A DNA stretch of 64,000 nt from CAVXFB01 sp963760935 (lineage in GTDB: Bacteria; Planctomycetota; Planctomycetia; Pirellulales; Thermoguttaceae), in assembly GCA_963760935.1 (NCBI GenBank), contig CAVXFB010000007.1, positions 310,001-374,000 of the forward strand. Reading direction: 5' to 3'. The notes below the pieces were generated by a model. It worked only from the letters and a program-made list of their open reading frames with translations. It did no database searches and was not told where the DNA came from. How positions within the stretch are numbered: the first letter of the stretch is position 1; each line of letters begins with the position of its first letter. A program made the translations under genes and the position numbers. This document shows, one piece after another, positions 56,491 through 64,000 of the stretch.

Positions 56491-57228
56491 ATGACTCGAA
56501 AGACCGTTCTACATGCTGCACTTGGCTTCGTTGGCACAACTCTTCTGGGCATCTGTTTGTTTGGAGTTCCTCTTGCCATATACGGGGCGTGGGACGCATG
56601 GACGGAACCGGTCGTCCTGGATGGCAAATTGAGAGGCAGGGAGCAGGCAGTGTCGGGGCGTGCTGCTGAAACGCTTTGTATAGGTCCCTTTATCGGTGGG
56701 GTCAGTGGAATGATTGCCGGGACTGGAGTTGCCGTCAAGCGGCTCTTGTCAGGTGAACCACTCGGTCACAAGAGTGCCGCAACAGCCAGTTCGCAGGAAG
56801 TGATTAACATGCAAGAATCCGTGAAGCCCGATTTGACGTGGCTCGTCGGACGACAAGTTAGTTCAGTGGAGAAGAAGGACTACTCGTGGTTCTTCGGCTT
56901 CGACGACGGTAGCAGTATAGCCACCGAGTCTTTCTGGCGGGTCGTCACTGCACGGGGAGTCGAGGTGACATCGGAAGACCACGAACATCAGTTCGGACTG
57001 CCAGCGCCCATGAATGCGGCTGATGTAGTCAAGGCGAAGATTGGCGTCGAGACCGTAGATCGGTTCACCTTTGACGAATGCACTGGCGACCTGTCTCTTC
57101 ATTTCGGCAACACGACCACGCTTCAGTTCGTGACGGTCTCATGTGGTTACGAGGGATGGCGTGCCCTTCACGGCTCGCAACAAGTCATTTGCAAGGGCGG
57201 CGGCGGCTTGACCGTGTTCACTGAATAA
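56491..57228 (+). CDS. Membrane protein with DUF6188-like soluble domain
   Basis: 245 residues. Two hydrophobic segments (VLHAALGFVGTTLLGICLFG and LCIGPFIGGVSGMIAGTGVA), then from ~113 a beta-rich domain: LTWLVGRQVSSVEKKDYSWF, FGFDDGSSIATESFWRVVTA, FDECTGDLSLHFGNTTTLQF, VTVSCGYEGWRALHGSQQVI. This recalls the DUF6188 immunity-type fold (GxxVxxVxxxYSWxFxFDDGSxIxIExxWR..). Begins 6 bases after the previous gene stop, so likely co-transcribed. Confidence 0.6.
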   Translation: MTRKTVLHAALGFVGTTLLGICLFGVPLAIYGAWDAWTEPVVLDGKLRGREQAVSGRAAETLCIGPFIGGVSGMIAGTGVAVKRLLSGEPLGHKSAATASSQEVINMQESVKPDLTWLVGRQVSSVEKKDYSWFFGFDDGSSIATESFWRVVTARGVEVTSEDHEHQFGLPAPMNAADVVKAKIGVETVDRFTFDECTGDLSLHFGNTTTLQFVTVSCGYEGWRALHGSQQVICKGGGGLTVFTE

Positions 57229-57582
57229 GCAATCAACTCGGTTTGTTGTTGGTCCAGTTCACCGATTCGGGCACGGAAATGGAGGCCCACGGGGTTGGTC
57301 TAGCGGTCAGTCCAGTTCTCTTGCCGCCCCACCGAAAGCGTTATGGCTGCGGATTCAGAACCGTGCTACTGTGCGCTTTGCTGACGAGTAAAGTGGAAGA
57401 GCCTATACACCGGGTTTTTGACCGCTGGCCCGAGACAGTAGGGCAACAGGTAACCAAGGTCGGCGTATCGCCTCTCCCCGGCAAATCAGCAGTAAGAAGC
57501 CCGCCCCTTCTCGTGCGGGTTTCTCGCTTTCTTGTAGGACAGCATTCGCACCATTCCCGAGCGTGTCTTGAAAATAGCAGCC
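57229..57582. other. Intergenic with one hairpin
   Basis: About 350 bases, no gene. AGAAGCCCGC (57495-57504) and GCGGGTTTCT (57515-57524) make a 10-bp hairpin with one mismatch, followed by CGCTTTCTTG; a probable terminator for the 56491 gene. Confidence 0.55.
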
Positions 57583-58404
57583 ATGGACGCACAACGACTG
57601 CAAGAGCTAATTGATCGGATACGCTCGGCTTGGAAATTGACCAAGAGCAGCGGCGAACAACTTTTCGATCTGCCGATTTCGGAGATCGTTGAGGATAGTA
57701 GCCCCCGGCACGAGCCCGCTCATTTGTTTGAACAGGGTTGGTCGCTGATCGGCAAACACCGAGAGTGGCAACCTCCACTGGTGAAGGAAGGGGTCGAGGC
57801 CGAGACTCGTTTATCATTGATCGAGATGGCCATACACAAGGACATCGAAACGGTTCGCAGGTTCGTCACGCTGATTGAGACATACGAAGTAGCCCCGAAT
57901 CGCACGGAGAATCCTGCCGCTTCGCAGTCGATTGTGGAGTTGGCACATGATTTGGCAGCGTATCACCAGCTTTATCCGGTGCTGGTGCATCAAATCTGTC
58001 CAAACCAGTGGCGGCTGGTCCGTGGTAGTCGTCGGGTGACGGCCATTCTCTACAACCATGCCAAGGGCCGTGTGGATCGATACGACGAGGTCAAGGGCGA
58101 AGTGCAATTCCCAGCGACGGCGAAAGCGATCAACGCCCAGCACATCACAAAGAACGATGCAACTCGGTTGGCCGTTATTGCCAATTTGTCTCGCAAGCAG
58201 TTCACGCCGTTACAGGAGGCCCGGATCTATTATGAGAAATGCGAGGAGATAGATCCCGAAACGGGCAAAAAGTACACGATACGGCAAGCCGCCGACAGCC
58301 TTGGAGTCGAATACTTTCGGCTCCGCAATCTGCGTGCTTTGATGCTGCCGTGTGAGCGGCCTGAGAACGAACGGCACAATACGTTCGTCAATCGGTCTCG
58401 ATAA
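57583..58404 (+). CDS. ParB-like DNA-binding protein
   Basis: 273 residues from MDAQRLQELIDRIRSAWKLT. The middle has the ParB N-domain pattern: HQLYPVLVHQICPNQWRLVR, GSRRVTAILYNHAKG (box II GxRR), then ATRLAVIANLSRKQFTPLQE, ARIYYEKCEEIDPETGKKYT, IRQAADSLGVEYFRLRNLRA (HTH). Such proteins act in plasmid partition, as phage regulators or as ParB-type CTPases/nucleases. No parA is adjacent. The C-terminus is short. Confidence 0.8.
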   Translation: MDAQRLQELIDRIRSAWKLTKSSGEQLFDLPISEIVEDSSPRHEPAHLFEQGWSLIGKHREWQPPLVKEGVEAETRLSLIEMAIHKDIETVRRFVTLIETYEVAPNRTENPAASQSIVELAHDLAAYHQLYPVLVHQICPNQWRLVRGSRRVTAILYNHAKGRVDRYDEVKGEVQFPATAKAINAQHITKNDATRLAVIANLSRKQFTPLQEARIYYEKCEEIDPETGKKYTIRQAADSLGVEYFRLRNLRALMLPCERPENERHNTFVNRSR

Positions 58405-58405
58405 T

Positions 58406-58885
58406 CTACCGCTCGGCCCTTCCCGCCGACGCCCCGTCCTTGCCATAGAACCGTGTTGTCTTGCCGCTGCCCTCGGCACGCCCGGATAACGACCCGTCCT
58501 TGTCGTAGAAACGTGTTGTGTTGCCACTCCTCTCGACTCGACCTGCAGACGATCCGTCCTTGTTGTAGAGCCGAGTCGTGGTGCCACTTGTCTCGGCACG
58601 CCCAGCCGAGGAACCATCTCGGTTGTAGAATCGAACCGTGTTGCCGCTTGTCTCGGCCCTTCCCGCCGATGAGCCGTCCTTGCCATAGTAGCGGGTGGTT
58701 TTTTGACTCGTTTCGGCTCGGCCTCTCGATGACCCATCCCGGCCATAAAAGCGTGTCGTGCCACGGCCATCAGGAATCGTCGTGACCTTCTTGGCGGTGT
58801 CCGTGGAGGTCTTCGTGCGGTCTTTGGCGGAGCCTGTGGAAACGAGCCCGAGCGAAATGACGGCAAGCAGCAAGAAGCGTGACAT
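58406..58885 (-). CDS. Secreted protein of ~20-residue DG repeats
   Basis: 159 residues. Signal peptide MSRFLLLAVISLGLVSTGSA, then six tandem ~18-residue repeats of the form TTRFYxKDGSSAGRAExSGN (e.g. TTRYYGKDGSSAGRAETSGN, TVRFYNRDGSSAGRAETSGT). The DNA repeats are similar (~54 bp) and may slip. A comparable RxYDxxGxxxG repeat is common in proteobacterial hypotheticals. Likely periplasmic or surface; function unknown. Confidence 0.8.
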   Translation of the reverse strand: MSRFLLLAVISLGLVSTGSAKDRTKTSTDTAKKVTTIPDGRGTTRFYGRDGSSRGRAETSQKTTRYYGKDGSSAGRAETSGNTVRFYNRDGSSAGRAETSGTTTRLYNKDGSSAGRVERSGNTTRFYDKDGSLSGRAEGSGKTTRFYGKDGASAGRAER

Positions 58886-59069
58886 GGCTGGCTCCTTCAC
58901 TACCATTCTATGCAGATGCACTGGGCCGTCAATTGTCGGCGGGTACCGCTGATGCGATGAAGTTCAAATCGCTTGCATGATGCGCTGCCACGGCATCTTA
59001 CGGATGCAGACAAACGTTTGAGATACGCCGGTTGCGGCCCAACCCAAGCTTGGTGCTGATCAGTTGATT

Positions 59070-60296
59070 TCACCTTCGGCATCTGGCAATAACAAACCGA
59101 ACGAGCAGTCCTGCAGTACCGACGAGGAGGAGAGCGAACGTCGATGGCTCGGGAATGGTTAAGGCAAAGATCGTTCCGTAATCTTGGGTTCCACCGTGAG
59201 CAGTCAAGCCGTATAGAGTGGAACCAACTAGGGTCAGGTCACCGTTTGGATTTGCGCCATCACTGCCTGCCCCAGCGAACTTGTGAAGCAAGGTGAAGTC
59301 GCTGCCGTCCGTATCAATGGAGAAAACGGTTCCACTGCCATACGGTGAAGAGCCACCCTTGACGGTCGTGCCATAGAGCGTCGATCCACTAAGAATTGGA
59401 CTCCCGATTGCATCATTCCCGTCGTTCGTTTGACCGTTGAAGGTGTGCAGAACTGAATACCCACTGCCATCGGTGCCGAGGCGGAACACCGTTCCCTGAG
59501 TTGTCCCGTACAGAAGTGAGTGATCGACGATTAGACTGCTTAAAGGATTGGTTCCATCATAAGGCGTGTACCGTAGGGAGTGCAGAATTTGAAAATTGTT
59601 GCCATCCGTATCTACCGAAAAGATAGTCCCGTACCCGCCTGTGCCGCCAAAGAATGTTGTGCCGTAGAGTTTCGTGCCACTTAGCAAGAGATTGCAGTTC
59701 GGCGAATCTCCGTCGCTCGAACCACCTTGAAAGGAATGGATGAGATGAAACCCGCTACCATCGCTATTCATTACGAAGATCGTGCCTTTGTTGGCGATGC
59801 CGCCGTCTTGGGTTGTTCCGTATATGACTGATCCGTCCAGAGTCAGGCCACGTGTGGGATACTTGCCGTCCTCGGAGCCGCCATAGAACGTATGCAGCAC
59901 TTGGAAACCGGTCCCGTTGGTGCTCATCGAGAAAACGGTGCCCGAATTATTCTGCTTTCCGCCATTACCCGTCATGCCGTAGAGAGTTGAGCCACTAAGG
60001 GCAAGACTACCGAGCGGTGCTGCTCCTTCAGTGTTGTTTCCATTGAACGAATGCAGAACGGCATACCCACTTCCGTTCGTGTTCATGCCAAAGACAGTCC
60101 CGGAACCATAGCTTCCACCATTAGTGGTCATTCCATAAAGGCGTGAGCCATCTGCGATTAGGCTGCCATAGGCATTTGCTCCGTCACTGCTCGTGCCACT
60201 GAACGAGTGTAGGACTCTGTATTCAAGTGCTCGGGCGGCACATGTCTGCAAGAGCAACAAGATCGACACTGCGAGGCAAGTTGTGGTCTGGTTCAT
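59070..60296 (-). CDS. GloVer-repeat secreted protein with PEP-CTERM tail
   Basis: 408 residues from MNQTTTCLAVSILLLLQTCA (signal peptide). About eight GloVer repeats (choice-of-anchor tandem repeat): GTVFGMNTNGSGYAVLHSFN, GSLALSGSTLYGMTGNGGKQ, GTIFSVDTDGNNFQILHSLR, GTTVKGGSSPYGSGTVFSID, FTLLHKFAGAGSDGANPNGD. It ends with a PEP-CTERM signal (IPEPSTFALLLVGTAGLLVR, FVIARCRR) for surface sorting. The planctomycete extracellular style is evident. Confidence 0.92.
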   Translation of the reverse strand: MNQTTTCLAVSILLLLQTCAARALEYRVLHSFSGTSSDGANAYGSLIADGSRLYGMTTNGGSYGSGTVFGMNTNGSGYAVLHSFNGNNTEGAAPLGSLALSGSTLYGMTGNGGKQNNSGTVFSMSTNGTGFQVLHTFYGGSEDGKYPTRGLTLDGSVIYGTTQDGGIANKGTIFVMNSDGSGFHLIHSFQGGSSDGDSPNCNLLLSGTKLYGTTFFGGTGGYGTIFSVDTDGNNFQILHSLRYTPYDGTNPLSSLIVDHSLLYGTTQGTVFRLGTDGSGYSVLHTFNGQTNDGNDAIGSPILSGSTLYGTTVKGGSSPYGSGTVFSIDTDGSDFTLLHKFAGAGSDGANPNGDLTLVGSTLYGLTAHGGTQDYGTIFALTIPEPSTFALLLVGTAGLLVRFVIARCRR

Positions 60297-60879
60297 TTTC
60301 GACTCAATGCGGTACAGATGTGAATCGACTTCCAACATACCTCCCCCCAGGAAGCACTGTCAAGCGCCGAGAGCTTTGCGATAGACATGACTTCCGCCCC
60401 TTGTGCTGGCGATTGGCATTCGGACGATTTCACGAGAAATGAGACTGTCTTTCTTACCACGCCCCTAACGTCTTCGTGCAGGTCAGTTTCCGATAGCAGC
60501 CACCCCTCTCATCCTCCCCCGTCCGTGAGATGGAGCAAGTGAGACGGTTGCACAACTTCTCAGCGTGGCAGCAGCACGGGCAGGCGCTTGCTGGATCTCG
60601 TGAGAATTGAGACAGCCGCCTCCCCGCCTGCCGTAACTTGTTCTTGGCAGCCGACTTCGGGCAATCGCTTTTGTTTCATTTTCGGCCTGCCGAGGCGAGA
60701 CGGGGTGTGAGACTACTGGACGGTCGTCTCAATTCTCATGCGAACGGCAACACGCCCGCCCGCCACACGGCTGACACCGACTAGCGATCCCCATCAGGCG
60801 TGTTGCACCTCGCACGTGTCCAATCAACATCACCGGTCACAAGCAACAAGCGCCGGGGAGCACCGCCTGAAGGCTCTGG
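60297..60879. other. Spacer between housekeeping genes and array B
   Basis: About 580 bases without a gene. TGAGAATTGAGAC (60601-60613) and GTCTCAATTCTCA (60726-60738) are a perfect 13-bp inverted repeat 112 bases apart. The first array B element lies at 60772-60782. This could be the left edge of array B. Confidence 0.45.
60601..60738. repeat. 13-bp perfect inverted repeat near the array B border
   Basis: TGAGAATTGAGAC (60601-60613) is the exact inverse of 60726-60738. AGATGGAGCAAGTGAGAC nearby is similar. It might be a recombinase or regulator site. No coding ORF in between. Confidence 0.5.
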
Positions 60880-61344
60880 CTACGGAAAGATACCGCCCGA
60901 GTGGATGTAGTAGAAAAATCGAACCACGAACACCGCTACGAATTGCAGGACGGCAAACAGCATGAGCCCACCGCACAAGTACGCCCGCCTCTTCAGCGTA
61001 AGCCTGATCCAACAGGGCCCGAGCCAAGGAACGAAGGCGAGGAGGCCGAGCCCGTAAGCGGTCAGTGTCGCCACCGTAGTCGCATCGTCTGAGGCGGCTA
61101 GCTGTCCCGAGCGATAGAAGTTGAAACTGCGCACGTTGTCGCCAAGCATGGCACTGCCCGCTATGCCAACCGCATATGGGAGCAAGAAACCGAACAGAGC
61201 CACAATCGCCCATACTCGTTTACGCACGGCATCCTCGACAATTCGAGCCCCTGAAAAACGTGGAACCACGGAATAGGCGAGCTGAGCGCCTGAATATAAC
61301 AGTCGAACCGAACCCTTTTTGGCGTACATAGTCACGGATGCCAT
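60880..61344 (-). CDS. Membrane protein in array B, opposite orientation
   Basis: 154 residues from MASVTMYAKKGSVRLLYSGA (an earlier ATG at 61383 would put the boundary element inside the coding sequence; a later one at 61329 is also possible). Three or four hydrophobic stretches: VWAIVALFGFLLPYAVGIAG, TVATLTAYGLGLLAFVPWLG, AYLCGGLMLFAVLQFVAVFV. It lies antiparallel between elements 60772 and 61359. Function unknown. Confidence 0.65.
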   Translation of the reverse strand: MASVTMYAKKGSVRLLYSGAQLAYSVVPRFSGARIVEDAVRKRVWAIVALFGFLLPYAVGIAGSAMLGDNVRSFNFYRSGQLAASDDATTVATLTAYGLGLLAFVPWLGPCWIRLTLKRRAYLCGGLMLFAVLQFVAVFVVRFFYYIHSGGIFP

Positions 61345-61464
61345 GCCACTTGCCAAGCTGACACCGACTTGAGCCAGTTTCACTCTGCGGTCGGCAAGTT
61401 CCCGGTTCGTCTGACACCGACTAGCAGGTCGTTGTCAATCACGACCAAGCACGGGAGAACAATC

Positions 61465-62391
61465 ATGCCAACCCAGAACGAAATCAGAGAGCGTGTCAGC
61501 AAACAATTGATCGATGCTCTGTCCAAAGGTGACCTGCCGCCTTGGCGCATGCCGTGGCGAAGCGACCCTAATGCGGGCTTCCCGACGAACGTCGCTAGCA
61601 AGCGGCACTATCGTGGCATCAACCCCTTGTTGCTCCAACTTGCTTCGATGCGACATGGATTTCAAAGCAAGTGGTGGGCGACGTTTCGTCAGTGGGACGA
61701 GATGGGCGGTTCGGTCATGAAACGGCCTGATGATGTCAAGGCCGGTGAGTGGGGCACCAGCATCATATTCTTCAAGCCGCTTCAGATCGTTGAGAAAGAC
61801 GACAACGGCAAAGAACGAGAAAAAACGATTTTTGTCATGCGAACCTACGTCGTATTCAACCTGGACCAAGTCCGGGGCTCGCATCTCAACCATCTGCGTG
61901 TTGGCCACAACACCACAGTCTCGCCGGACCCCATCGTCACCTACGAAGAGGCGGATCGAGTCATCGCCGCAACAGGGGCCGATATCAGATATGGCGGGAA
62001 CAGGGCCTATTACAACCGCCATGAAGACCATATTCGGGTGCCGTTGCGTGAGCAGTTCACGGCTGGCGAATATTACGAGACGATTTTGCACGAGTTGGCA
62101 CATTGGACCGAGCATCCAAACCGACTCGACTTCCACGCCGCAGATCACAAGTACGCCCTTGGCGAACTACGGGCAGAGATCTGTGCTTGCTACCTCGCTG
62201 GTGAACTCGGGATACCGAACGCAGATTCGTTGCAGAATCACGCCAGCTACGTGGCAAGCTGGCTGCGGGAAATGAAAAGTGACCCGAAATATATCTTTCA
62301 AGCGGCTGCGATGGCGTCAAAGGCCAGCGACTTCATCTTATCGTTCAGCCGCACCGAAGTGCCCGAGCCGGAAGAAGCCTTGGCTGAATAG
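61465..62391 (+). CDS. ardC: ArdC-type antirestriction protein (ssDNA-binding plus zinc peptidase-like)
   Basis: 308 residues from MPTQNEIRERVSKQLIDALS. The N-terminal ArdC-N/DUF1738 domain (GDLPPWRMPWRSDPNAGFPT, NVASKRHYRGINPLLLQLAS, WWATFRQWDEMGGSVMKRPD, VFNLDQVRGSHLNHLRV) is followed by a polyvalent metallopeptidase domain with the zinc site HELAHWTEHPNRLD (His209-Glu-x-x-His213) and ELRAEICACYLAGELGI. Plasmid and ICE proteins of this type protect incoming DNA from restriction. GGGAGAACAATC precedes the ATG. It lies between elements 61412 and 62442. Confidence 0.92.
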   Translation: MPTQNEIRERVSKQLIDALSKGDLPPWRMPWRSDPNAGFPTNVASKRHYRGINPLLLQLASMRHGFQSKWWATFRQWDEMGGSVMKRPDDVKAGEWGTSIIFFKPLQIVEKDDNGKEREKTIFVMRTYVVFNLDQVRGSHLNHLRVGHNTTVSPDPIVTYEEADRVIAATGADIRYGGNRAYYNRHEDHIRVPLREQFTAGEYYETILHELAHWTEHPNRLDFHAADHKYALGELRAEICACYLAGELGIPNADSLQNHASYVASWLREMKSDPKYIFQAAAMASKASDFILSFSRTEVPEPEEALAE

Positions 62392-62404
62392 TTCTCCCGT
62401 GTGA

Positions 62405-62440
62405 GTGGAGTGGCAACTCGTCGTTGCCGCTCCACCTTTT
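62405..62440 (+). terminator. Rho-independent terminator after ardC
   Basis: GTGGAGTGGCAAC (62405-62417) pairs with GTTGCCGCTCCAC (62423-62435; one G-T wobble) over a TCGTC loop, followed by CTTTT and then boundary element 62442-62452. Confidence 0.88.
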
Positions 62441-62452
62441 CTGACACCGACT

Positions 62453-62650
62453 AAGTCTTTGTCCCGTGGGACGAGCCGAGTGCGGAGTGCCTGAGATGAT
62501 CGTGACGACGCTTCAGCTTTGACGACCACTGCACACAGCAAGGGAACCGGCCACTGGGTGGCCAACGGTCTCCGGCTTCCGCTGCACATGCAAAGGCTCG
62601 AAGCTCCGTCCGGTCATCGACGGCGCTCCCCTCGGCCACTTTGACACCGA
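62453..62650. other. Cassette with no intact gene
   Basis: About 200 bases between elements 62442 and 62642. A plus-strand frame of 48 codons after a TGA at 62520 reads GFRCTCKGSKLRPVIDGAPL, GHFDTDYDGNG and crosses the next element in frame (FDTDY), but lacks an ATG; it may be a gene remnant. Confidence 0.35.
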
Positions 62651-62839
62651 CTACGACGGCAATGGGTGATCGGGTACTGCCGGAAGCACGACGATCAGTA
62701 ACGTGGCGATGGGACCAAGCAGCAGCGAGATGAGCCACCATAGCAGACCGCTTCGGCCCTTGGATTGAGCGAGGCCCGCGTTGATGAGCGACAGAGTTCC
62801 CAAACCTACAAAGAACTGGGTCTGTCCTTGCATGGTCAT
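62651..62839 (-). CDS. Small membrane protein in array B
   Basis: 62 residues from MTMQGQTQFFVGLGTLSLIN (ATG 62839 or 62833; AAGAAAGGAAT upstream). Two hydrophobic segments: FVGLGTLSLINAGLAQSKG and GLLWWLISLLLGPIATLLIV, then a short tail. It is antiparallel to the array, and its stop TAG overlaps boundary element 62642-62652 on the other strand. Function unknown. Confidence 0.65.
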   Translation of the reverse strand: MTMQGQTQFFVGLGTLSLINAGLAQSKGRSGLLWWLISLLLGPIATLLIVVLPAVPDHPLPS

Positions 62840-62960
62840 ATTCCTTTCTTGGCACGGGGAAACAGCGGCTCCATTATATGTCGGCGAACCGGCATTGGAA
62901 CAGTTCGCTGACACCGACTACGTCGCCGTTGAGGAAGCGAAACGAACGGGAGAACAAATC

Positions 62961-63554
62961 ATGCGACTTGGCGAAATGACCTTGAAAGAGGCGGCAAAGG
63001 CAGCGGCAGGGAATTGGCAGGACTTCGACTGCTTCTGCTGGCACGACAAACCCCACGATGCCGAGCAGTGGGCCATCGTCTACACGCAGAACCGTGACAG
63101 CGACCTCCTTGACCAAAGCAACGCCGCCGCAATTGGCAAGGCGATGCAGCCGTTTATCGAAAACGGCGACGTAGTGCCCGAGCACCATCACCACTGGGCC
63201 TGCGGCTGGGTCGAGGGCTATTCGATCCGGGTCTTGCGCCGTGGCCGTATCACCAAAGCGTTCCGCTCGTATCACGCCCTGGCCCAGCGGCTCGTCCATT
63301 ATCCCGTGCTTGACGAACAGGACTATAGCAGCCGGGAATATGAGGCGACCATCAGCAACTTGGCCGATGCAGCCTGGAAACTAAAGAACAATTATGAGTT
63401 GCCGACGAACTGGGAAGCGGCGGTCTATTCGTGGTTTGCCGACAACGATAACACTGCCATTGAGAACTGCGATGACCGAGGCGGTTATCCGACCGAGGAT
63501 CAGCTTCGGAGGGCATTTGAGGCATTGAGCTACAAGCAAATGGAACTCGTGTAA
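62961..63554 (+). CDS. Conserved plasmid/ICE-type protein
   Basis: 197 residues from MRLGEMTLKEAAKAAAGNWQ. DFDCFCWHDKPHDAEQWAIV, YTQNRDSDLLDQSNAAAIGK, HHHHWACGWVEGYSIRVLRR, GRITKAFRSYHALAQRLVHY, NLADAAWKLKNNYELPTNWE, DNDNTAIENCDDRGGYPTED, QLRRAFEALSYK resembles a conserved family of integrative elements and plasmids (from memory). GGGAGAACAAATC precedes the start. It follows element 62909 and ends in a hairpin before element 63587. Confidence 0.82.
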   Translation: MRLGEMTLKEAAKAAAGNWQDFDCFCWHDKPHDAEQWAIVYTQNRDSDLLDQSNAAAIGKAMQPFIENGDVVPEHHHHWACGWVEGYSIRVLRRGRITKAFRSYHALAQRLVHYPVLDEQDYSSREYEATISNLADAAWKLKNNYELPTNWEAAVYSWFADNDNTAIENCDDRGGYPTEDQLRRAFEALSYKQMELV

Positions 63555-63565
63555 AGGCACGAGTT
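63544..63565 (+). terminator. 8-bp perfect hairpin spanning the stop codon
   Basis: AACTCGTG (63544-63551) and CACGAGTT (63558-63565) pair perfectly; the loop TAAAGG begins with the stop codon of gene 62961-63554. Followed by element 63587-63597. No T-run, so its terminator role is uncertain. Confidence 0.55.
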
Positions 63566-63608
63566 GGGGCACGGAGGCCCTGCTGCTGACACCGACTTAG
63601 GGAGACGA

Positions 63609-63788
63609 ATGATGAACGTTGCAGATCTGATTGAGAAATTGAAAGCCCTCCCACCAGAAGCCCAGGTTCGGGCTCGCATTCCCAACGAGATCGTCCATCG
63701 TGAGAGCTACGACGTGGAGTTCGAGATTCTCGACGTGGTCGTGGACAAGGAAGCTGGAGACGTGTTCTGCGTGGGTGACACCGACTAA
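63609..63788 (+). CDS. Small acidic array protein ending in element-encoded DTD
   Basis: 59 residues, MMNVADLIEKLKALPPEAQV, RARIPNEIVHRESYDVEFEI, LDVVVDKEAGDVFCVGDTD. The last three residues and stop come from boundary element 63776-63786 (GACACCGACTAA). GGGAGACGA precedes the ATG-ATG start. The next gene starts 11 bases on with the ribosome binding site AGGAGG touching the element. Family unknown. Confidence 0.8.
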   Translation: MMNVADLIEKLKALPPEAQVRARIPNEIVHRESYDVEFEILDVVVDKEAGDVFCVGDTD

Positions 63789-63799
63789 GGAGGCGAACG

Positions 63800-64000
63800 A
63801 TGAAAACCATACGGCTGTTCGACATTCAGTGGGACACCGATGGAAGAAATCCCGAGGCGTTGGGCTTGCCCAGCGAGCACCTTGCAGTCGTCGAGGACGA
63901 CTTCGATCCTGAGGAACAGGCGGCGGATCTTCTGTCGGACGAGTTTGGATTCTGCGTGCTGGGGTGCTCGTTCGCTGTGGTTCAGGCTGACACCAAGTAG
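63800..64000 (+). CDS. Small acidic array protein at window end
   Basis: 66 residues, MKTIRLFDIQWDTDGRNPEA, LGLPSEHLAVVEDDFDPEEQ, AADLLSDEFGFCVLGCSFAV, VQADTK. Ends at the window border with TAG; the last codons GCT GAC ACC AAG TAG are a variant boundary element. AGGAGG is 9 bases before the ATG, overlapping the previous element. Small acidic proteins like this are typical of array A and plasmid gene clusters. Confidence 0.8.
   Translation: MKTIRLFDIQWDTDGRNPEALGLPSEHLAVVEDDFDPEEQAADLLSDEFGFCVLGCSFAVVQADTK

Larger units (their letters stand above)
60772..63998 (+). repeat. Array B: nine copies of the TGACACC-core boundary element
   Basis: Plus-strand copies: 60772-60782, 61359-61369, 61412-61422, 62442-62452, 62642-62652, 62909-62919, 63587-63597, 63776-63786, 63988-63998. 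Eight are exact TGACACCGACT; the last reads TGACACCAAGT. Spacing 53-1030 bp. As in array A, the element coincides with gene ends (gene 63609-63788 ends in DTD plus TAA; gene 63800-64000 ends ADTK plus TAG) or follows a hairpin (62442, 63587). All face plus while genes 60880-61344 and 62651-62839 point minus. It runs to the window edge. Confidence 0.8.

Overview
The window looks like chromosomal DNA of a planctomycete (inference). Supporting signs are a secreted DUF1080 protein, a GloVer-repeat protein with a PEP-CTERM tail, a CsrA gene with a small acidic partner ORF, many one-gene units of small families (Dabb, DinB, VOC/PhnB, DUF1801, HD, GNAT, CPXCG, CPCC, CpXC), medium-high GC and several insertion sequences. 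No replication origin, rRNA operon or CRISPR array was seen.

Layout. 1-3.5 kb: partial IS110 transposase, tRNA-Leu, and a complete but frameshifted group II intron wedged between the tRNA and a hairpin. 3.6-7.0 kb: methyltransferase, Dabb, DinB and a 5'-damaged PAS histidine kinase. 7.5-14.2 kb: a serine recombinase followed by a cassette-like array ('array A') of small genes separated by a short repeated element with core TGACACCGACT, all copies in minus orientation. An IS630 (14.16-15.40 kb) closes the array. 15.5-24.9 kb: assorted single genes, and an IS701-like element inserted in a response regulator. 25-28.3 kb: duplicated and decayed small genes, csrA, rpsU. 28.4-40.7 kb: a long minus-strand block with dinB, a pnuC-nadR-PH-like-macro operon, a pRiA4b ORF-3 protein, SEC-C, AlkD, YbjQ and NERD genes. 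40.9-58.4 kb: mostly plus-strand genes, including HIRAN/ARPP-1-like, a broken WYL regulator, TPR genes, a hydrolase-DUF429-GNAT fusion, an NHL propeller, cold-shock, DoxX, aldo/keto reductase, a broken SDR and a ParB-like gene. 58.4-60.3 kb: two minus-strand secreted repeat proteins. 60.77-64.0 kb: a second array ('array B') with the same 11-bp element, now in plus orientation, carrying an ArdC-type antirestriction gene and small plasmid/ICE-type genes; it runs off the window.

The main discovery candidate is the cassette structure. There are 22 copies of a TGACACC-core element (14 are exact TGACACCGACT). They are confined to the two arrays, uniformly oriented within each array, and sit at gene ends: the TGA is often the stop codon, or the copy lies just after a terminator hairpin. 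Genes lying between copies can point either way, which argues for DNA cassette boundaries rather than a purely translational or promoter signal. A serine recombinase gene directly abuts array A. This resembles an integron-like or recombination-driven gene-capture system, but mobility and the role of the recombinase are inference.

Many genes carry fresh-looking lesions (RT, TrmO, SDR, WYL, a TA insertion at 49 kb, IS701 transposase). Either this is a plastic accessory region, or some lesions are assembly errors.
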